From DASRFR01 sp035651455 (GTDB taxonomy: Bacteria; Acidobacteriota; Terriglobia; Terriglobales; Acidobacteriaceae): a DNA stretch of 64,000 nt. The stretch spans positions 868,001-932,000 of the forward strand of contig DASRFR010000047.1 in the NCBI GenBank assembly GCA_035651455.1, given 5' to 3'. Below, one piece after another: positions 60,902 through 64,000 of this stretch. Positions within the stretch are counted from its first letter, which is position 1. Each line of letters starts with the position of its first letter. The notes beneath the pieces are model-generated. The model did no database searches. It was not told the origin of the DNA and saw only the letters and a program-made list of their open reading frames with translations. Made by a program: the position numbers and the translations under genes.

Positions 60902-61008
60902 GTGGAAAACTTTTCAATGCAGATATCCGATTTCACATAACGGAGGTGACACTTGCCCGATCGCATGAGGTTAGCTTCGAGACTGTGAACTGCACTCCTG
61001 CGCTGTAT

Positions 61009-62370
61009 TCACGCCGCCGGCGCCTTCTTCTCCGCCAGAAACCGTTCGATGAAGCCGGTGTCCACCTTGCCCTCCCGGAAGTCCGGATCATCAAGAATCC
61101 TGCGGTGGAGCGGAATCGTGGTGTAGATGCCTTCAACAATGAACATATCGAGCGCCCGCCGCAACCGAGCAATGGATTCGCTGCGGTCCTTGCCACGCGC
61201 AATAAGCTTGGCGATTAACGAATCATAGTATGGGGGGATCACTCCCTCCGCATACGCGGCGGTGTCAATGCGAACTCCCGTTCCCCCGGGGGGATGAAAA
61301 GTGGTGATCTTGCCCGCCGAGGGCGTGAACTTCTCCGGATGTTCCGCATTGATCCGGCATTCGATTGCATGCCCGCGATGCACGATGGGGCCATGCAAGA
61401 CGCTGTCCATGCGCTCGCCCATCGCCAGCAGGATCTGGCTTTTCACCAGGTCGACATCCGTCACCATCTCCGTGACCGGGTGCTCCACCTGGATGCGCGT
61501 ATTCATCTCGATGAAGTAGAGGCGGCGGTCCTGGTCCATGAGGAACTCAACCGTCCCGGCATTGATGTAGCCGATCTCGGAGAGGGTTCGGCTGAGCACG
61601 CCGCCAATTTCCTTGCGCAGTTCCGGGGTGACTTGGGTGGAGGGCGATTCCTCCAGCAGTTTCTGATGGCGGCGCTGAATGCTGCACTCACGCTCACCCA
61701 GACTGACTACGTTTCCGTGCGCGTCTCCCAGAACCTGGAATTCAATATGGCGTGGGTGTTCGACATATTTTTCCATGTACAGGTCGCCGTTTCCGAATGC
61801 CGCCGCCGCTTCCGATTGTGCCGCTTGATAAAGCGAGGGCAGAGTGTCCTCGCTACGCACTATGCGCATCCCGCGGCCTCCGCCCCCGGCCGACGCCTTA
61901 ATAATTACCGGAAAGCCGACTTGACGTGCCCACTCCAGGGCCTCGCCATCGGAAGCAATAATTCCTTCGGAGCCCGGCAAAATGGGCACGCCCGACTTCT
62001 TCATCGCTGCCCGGGCCTTTTCCTTTTCTCCCATCAAGCGAATGATTTCGGGCGGAGGCCCAATAAATTTAATGCCGCAGGCCTCGCACACTTCGGCAAA
62101 GTTCGCGTTCTCAGAGAGCAGGCCGTAACCGGGGTGGATGGCTTCAACATTCGCGATCTCCGCGGCGCTGATCACCGCGGGGATATTCAGATAACTCTGC
62201 GAGAGCTGCGGTGGCCCGATGCAGATGGCCTCGTCAGCGAAGCGCACCGCCAGGGAGTTACGGTCGGCTTCGCTGTAAATGGCGACCGTCCGGATCCCCA
62301 ACTCTTTGCAGGCGCAAATGACTCGCAGGGCGATTTCGCCGCGATTCGCAATCAATACTTTCTTAAACAT
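61009..62370 (-). CDS. accC: Acetyl-CoA carboxylase biotin carboxylase subunit
   Basis: A 453-residue biotin carboxylase that carboxylates biotin on AccB using ATP and bicarbonate, first step of fatty acid synthesis. ATG 62370 (MFKKVLIANRGEIALRV) is the family start; the frame to 62427 is an artefact. Motifs: IHPGYGLLSENANFAE, SAGGGGRGMRIV (ATP grasp), ERECSIQRRHQK, NAGTVEFLMDQD, FIEMNTRIQVEHPVTE. It follows accB, but with an intrinsic terminator between the two (62400-62423). Ribosome site is weak. Confidence 0.97.
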   Translation of the reverse strand: MFKKVLIANRGEIALRVICACKELGIRTVAIYSEADRNSLAVRFADEAICIGPPQLSQSYLNIPAVISAAEIANVEAIHPGYGLLSENANFAEVCEACGIKFIGPPPEIIRLMGEKEKARAAMKKSGVPILPGSEGIIASDGEALEWARQVGFPVIIKASAGGGGRGMRIVRSEDTLPSLYQAAQSEAAAAFGNGDLYMEKYVEHPRHIEFQVLGDAHGNVVSLGERECSIQRRHQKLLEESPSTQVTPELRKEIGGVLSRTLSEIGYINAGTVEFLMDQDRRLYFIEMNTRIQVEHPVTEMVTDVDLVKSQILLAMGERMDSVLHGPIVHRGHAIECRINAEHPEKFTPSAGKITTFHPPGGTGVRIDTAAYAEGVIPPYYDSLIAKLIARGKDRSESIARLRRALDMFIVEGIYTTIPLHRRILDDPDFREGKVDTGFIERFLAEKKAPAA

Positions 62371-62399
62371 GTCTGAAAAAGTTCGTTGCCATGAAACAC

Positions 62400-62423
62400 A
62401 AAAAAAGGCGCGCCCAGCGCGCC
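62400..62423 (-). terminator. Intrinsic terminator between accB and accC
   Basis: On the minus strand GGCGCGC-TGG-GCGCGCC (7 base pairs, 3-base loop) is followed directly by seven T (plus-strand A run 62400-62406). It lies 20 bases after the accB stop and 30 bases before the accC start, so it may partly stop transcription inside the operon. Confidence 0.85.
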
Positions 62424-62442
62424 GCATGCTATTCGGCCATTG

Positions 62443-62934
62443 TTAACTGCGCGGCCGGACCGTGAACAGTTCCTGGCCATATTCGATGGGCTGGCCATTA
62501 CTGACCAGTTTTTTCACGATCTCGCCGGCGACATCGGATTCAATCTCATTCATCAATTTCATCGCTTCCACGATGCATAGCACCTGTCCGACCTCGATGA
62601 TGTCTCCCGCCCTGACAAAGGGCGGGGCTCCCGGCGACGGCGCCTCATAGAAGGTCCCCACTATGGGCGAGCGAATAATGTGCAAAGCTTCTTCGGGCGG
62701 GGGTGCTGGTTTTGCTGCTGCGGCCGGGGCTGCGGGTGTGGCCGCAATGGCTGGACCGGCAGCAACCTCGACTACCGGCGTAGGCGCGGGATGAACAGCG
62801 AAAAAGCGGGAGTCCGCCGCCGAGGCACCACCGCGTTTGACCCGCATCTTGACATCGCCCCGCTCCAACTCAAACTCGGTGATGTCTTTTTCGATTAAAA
62901 ACTCGATGAGTTCCTTGAGTTCTTTCTGGTTCAT
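62443..62934 (-). CDS. accB: Biotin carboxyl carrier protein of acetyl-CoA carboxylase
   Basis: A 163-residue carrier. N-terminal helices (KELIEFLIEKDITEFELERGDVKMRVKR), an Ala/Pro-rich flexible linker (about residues 45-85) and a biotinyl domain with VEAMKLMNEIES, the Lys being the biotin site. It moves carboxyl groups between AccC and AccA/AccD. The upstream M24 peptidase gene ends 40 bases before it; an aminopeptidase P-type gene ahead of accB is a frequent bacterial arrangement. Confidence 0.97.
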   Translation of the reverse strand: MNQKELKELIEFLIEKDITEFELERGDVKMRVKRGGASAADSRFFAVHPAPTPVVEVAAGPAIAATPAAPAAAAKPAPPPEEALHIIRSPIVGTFYEAPSPGAPPFVRAGDIIEVGQVLCIVEAMKLMNEIESDVAGEIVKKLVSNGQPIEYGQELFTVRPRS

Positions 62935-62974
62935 CGTATAGGGAAAGACGCGATTTCAATTACGGCCTAGCCAT

Positions 62975-64000
62975 TCAAAGCACCAGGAGATCTTTGCCGG
63001 TGGGTGTCAGAACCTCACACCCCCTCTGGGTCACGAGCACCATATCTTCAATGCGCACGCCCAGCTTTCCAGGAATGTAAGCGCCAGGTTCGATAGTGAT
63101 GACCATGCCGGGTCGCAGGACGTCTTTCTGCCCGGCAGCTACCCGTGGCGCCTCATGAATCTCAACTCCCACTCCGTGGCCAGTGGAGTGGCTAAAATAA
63201 CGCCCCAGCCCCGCCGTTACCAATATTTTTCGGGCTGCCTGGTCCACTTCTCCCGCCGTAACCCCTGGCCGAACAGCTTCTACCCCTGCCTGCTGAGCTT
63301 TACGTACCGCCTCATAGACGCGGCGGGAATCGTCCGGAATTTTCCCCACGTGCACGGTACGGGTCATGTCCGAACAATAGCCAGTGAGTATAACACCGAA
63401 GTCACAGACCACGAATCCTTGGGCCGGAATGGACTGCGCCGAGGCGCGAGCGTGAGGCAGAGCCGATCGGGCGCCCGATGCAATGATGGTCTCGAACGAC
63501 ATGCCCTGAGCTCCAGCACGATGCGCAGCGTACTCCATTTCCGCCGCCACCGAGGATTCACGAACGCCCGGACGAATATTATTCACGGCTGTATCAAACA
63601 ACTGGGCACCCAGTTTGATTGCGGCCCGAATGCGCTGGACTTCGTCCTCGTCCTTGATGGTGCGCTGTGCTTCGATAAGCAGCGGCGCAATCTTCAAACG
63701 GAAACCCGCCGGCAGTGCTTTGCGCAAACGGCTTTGTGCGCCGACGGTCAGCGACTCGCCTTCGATCCCCAACATGCTGGCGTTATTTGCCTTGGTACTT
63801 TTTCGCTTTGTTGTAAGCCAATCCGCGGCGCTCAACAGCGGGTTTTTGCGGCTGATTACGGTTTTTGCGCTATTGACCTCGGCCCGAGCCTGAGCGGCAT
63901 ACCGGCCATCGGTGAACAAGACGGCTGCGGTTTCGCCAACGATCATGACCGCCGAGCTGCCAGTAAAACCTGATAAGTAGCGGATATTGGGAAGATGACT
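62975..64000 (-). CDS. M24 family Xaa-Pro peptidase (5' end outside window)
   Basis: A Xaa-Pro aminopeptidase/dipeptidase (PepP/PepQ type) missing its N terminus. The frame stays open upstream of ATG 63946 to the window end and encodes NIRYLSGFTGSSAV, a family motif, so the real start lies beyond base 64000. Metal-site motifs: GYCSDMTRTVHVG (first Asp), HSTGHGVGVEIHEAPRV (His), IEPGAYIPGKLGVRIED (Glu residues). It releases residues before proline in the cytoplasm. Upstream of and probably cotranscribed with accB. Confidence 0.95.
   Translation of the reverse strand, partial: SHLPNIRYLSGFTGSSAVMIVGETAAVLFTDGRYAAQARAEVNSAKTVISRKNPLLSAADWLTTKRKSTKANNASMLGIEGESLTVGAQSRLRKALPAGFRLKIAPLLIEAQRTIKDEDEVQRIRAAIKLGAQLFDTAVNNIRPGVRESSVAAEMEYAAHRAGAQGMSFETIIASGARSALPHARASAQSIPAQGFVVCDFGVILTGYCSDMTRTVHVGKIPDDSRRVYEAVRKAQQAGVEAVRPGVTAGEVDQAARKILVTAGLGRYFSHSTGHGVGVEIHEAPRVAAGQKDVLRPGMVITIEPGAYIPGKLGVRIEDMVLVTQRGCEVLTPTGKDLLVL

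Noticed and set aside
61294..62376. A 360-codon plus-strand frame opposite accC
   Set aside because: Shadow of a strongly conserved gene; no motif or ribosome site.

Overview
The window reads as a chromosomal segment of a moderately GC-rich, Gram-negative free-living bacterium, most likely an Acidobacteriota (Terriglobia/Koribacter-like). That placement is an inference from gene content: an SMC with a large head insertion, MacB-type permeases without an ATPase, secreted proteins with Ig-like modules, MOFRL glycerate kinase, a secreted adenosine deaminase next to a purine nucleoside phosphorylase, a MerR-TPR protein, and outer-membrane and TonB-type proteins. I see no phage, insertion sequence, integrase, CRISPR array or rRNA. 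The only tRNA is tRNA-Leu(CAA). Genes are short-spaced and frequently overlap by 1-8 bases.

Layout. 0-4.4 kb: the 3' part of smc and an RsbRD-N-like protein. 4.4-20.3 kb: mostly envelope and secreted functions (EXORDIUM-like protein, two FtsX-type permeases, a TPR protein with a protease-like domain, an LppP/LprE-like protein, a phospholipase C-type phosphoesterase, a repeat-bearing secreted protein, a CusF-like copper protein, an M23 peptidase). 20.3-21.5 kb: a gene-poor stretch holding the tRNA. 21.5-29.3 kb: redox and sugar enzymes (QueG-like Fe-S protein with an SCP2-like tail, SDR, GH31 glucosidase, FkbM methyltransferase). 29.4-33.2 kb: a signalling operon of histidine kinase, HDOD response regulator and a response regulator with a degenerate HD-GYP domain, all overlapping. 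33.4-41.5 kb: small proteins, UspA, purine salvage (ADA-PNP), glycerate kinase, an alpha/beta hydrolase and an M20 peptidase. 41.6-49.9 kb: an outer-membrane barrel, a YyaL-type thioredoxin-domain protein, an unlisted 47-residue secreted peptide with its own terminator, a seven-helix membrane protein with palindromic sites upstream, CBS protein, LacI regulator, TonB-type protein and MerR-TPR protein. 50-64 kb: mainly housekeeping (MFS, FabI, TsaE, PilZ, NAD(P)HX repair enzyme coupled to a potassium channel, two APC permeases, ThiE, AccC/AccB, M24 peptidase cut by the window end).

Most noteworthy: a strongly folded gene-free stretch at about 37.59-37.73 kb that may be a non-coding RNA; repeated GTTAC-N4-GTAAC palindromes at 44.7-46.4 kb; a textbook intrinsic terminator placed between accB and accC; the kinase/HDOD/dead-HD-GYP triad; an acidic insertion in the SMC head; and an Ig-like module shared by two divergent secreted proteins. 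No single locus is clearly a new defence or metabolic system; the structured RNA candidate and the signalling triad are the best leads.
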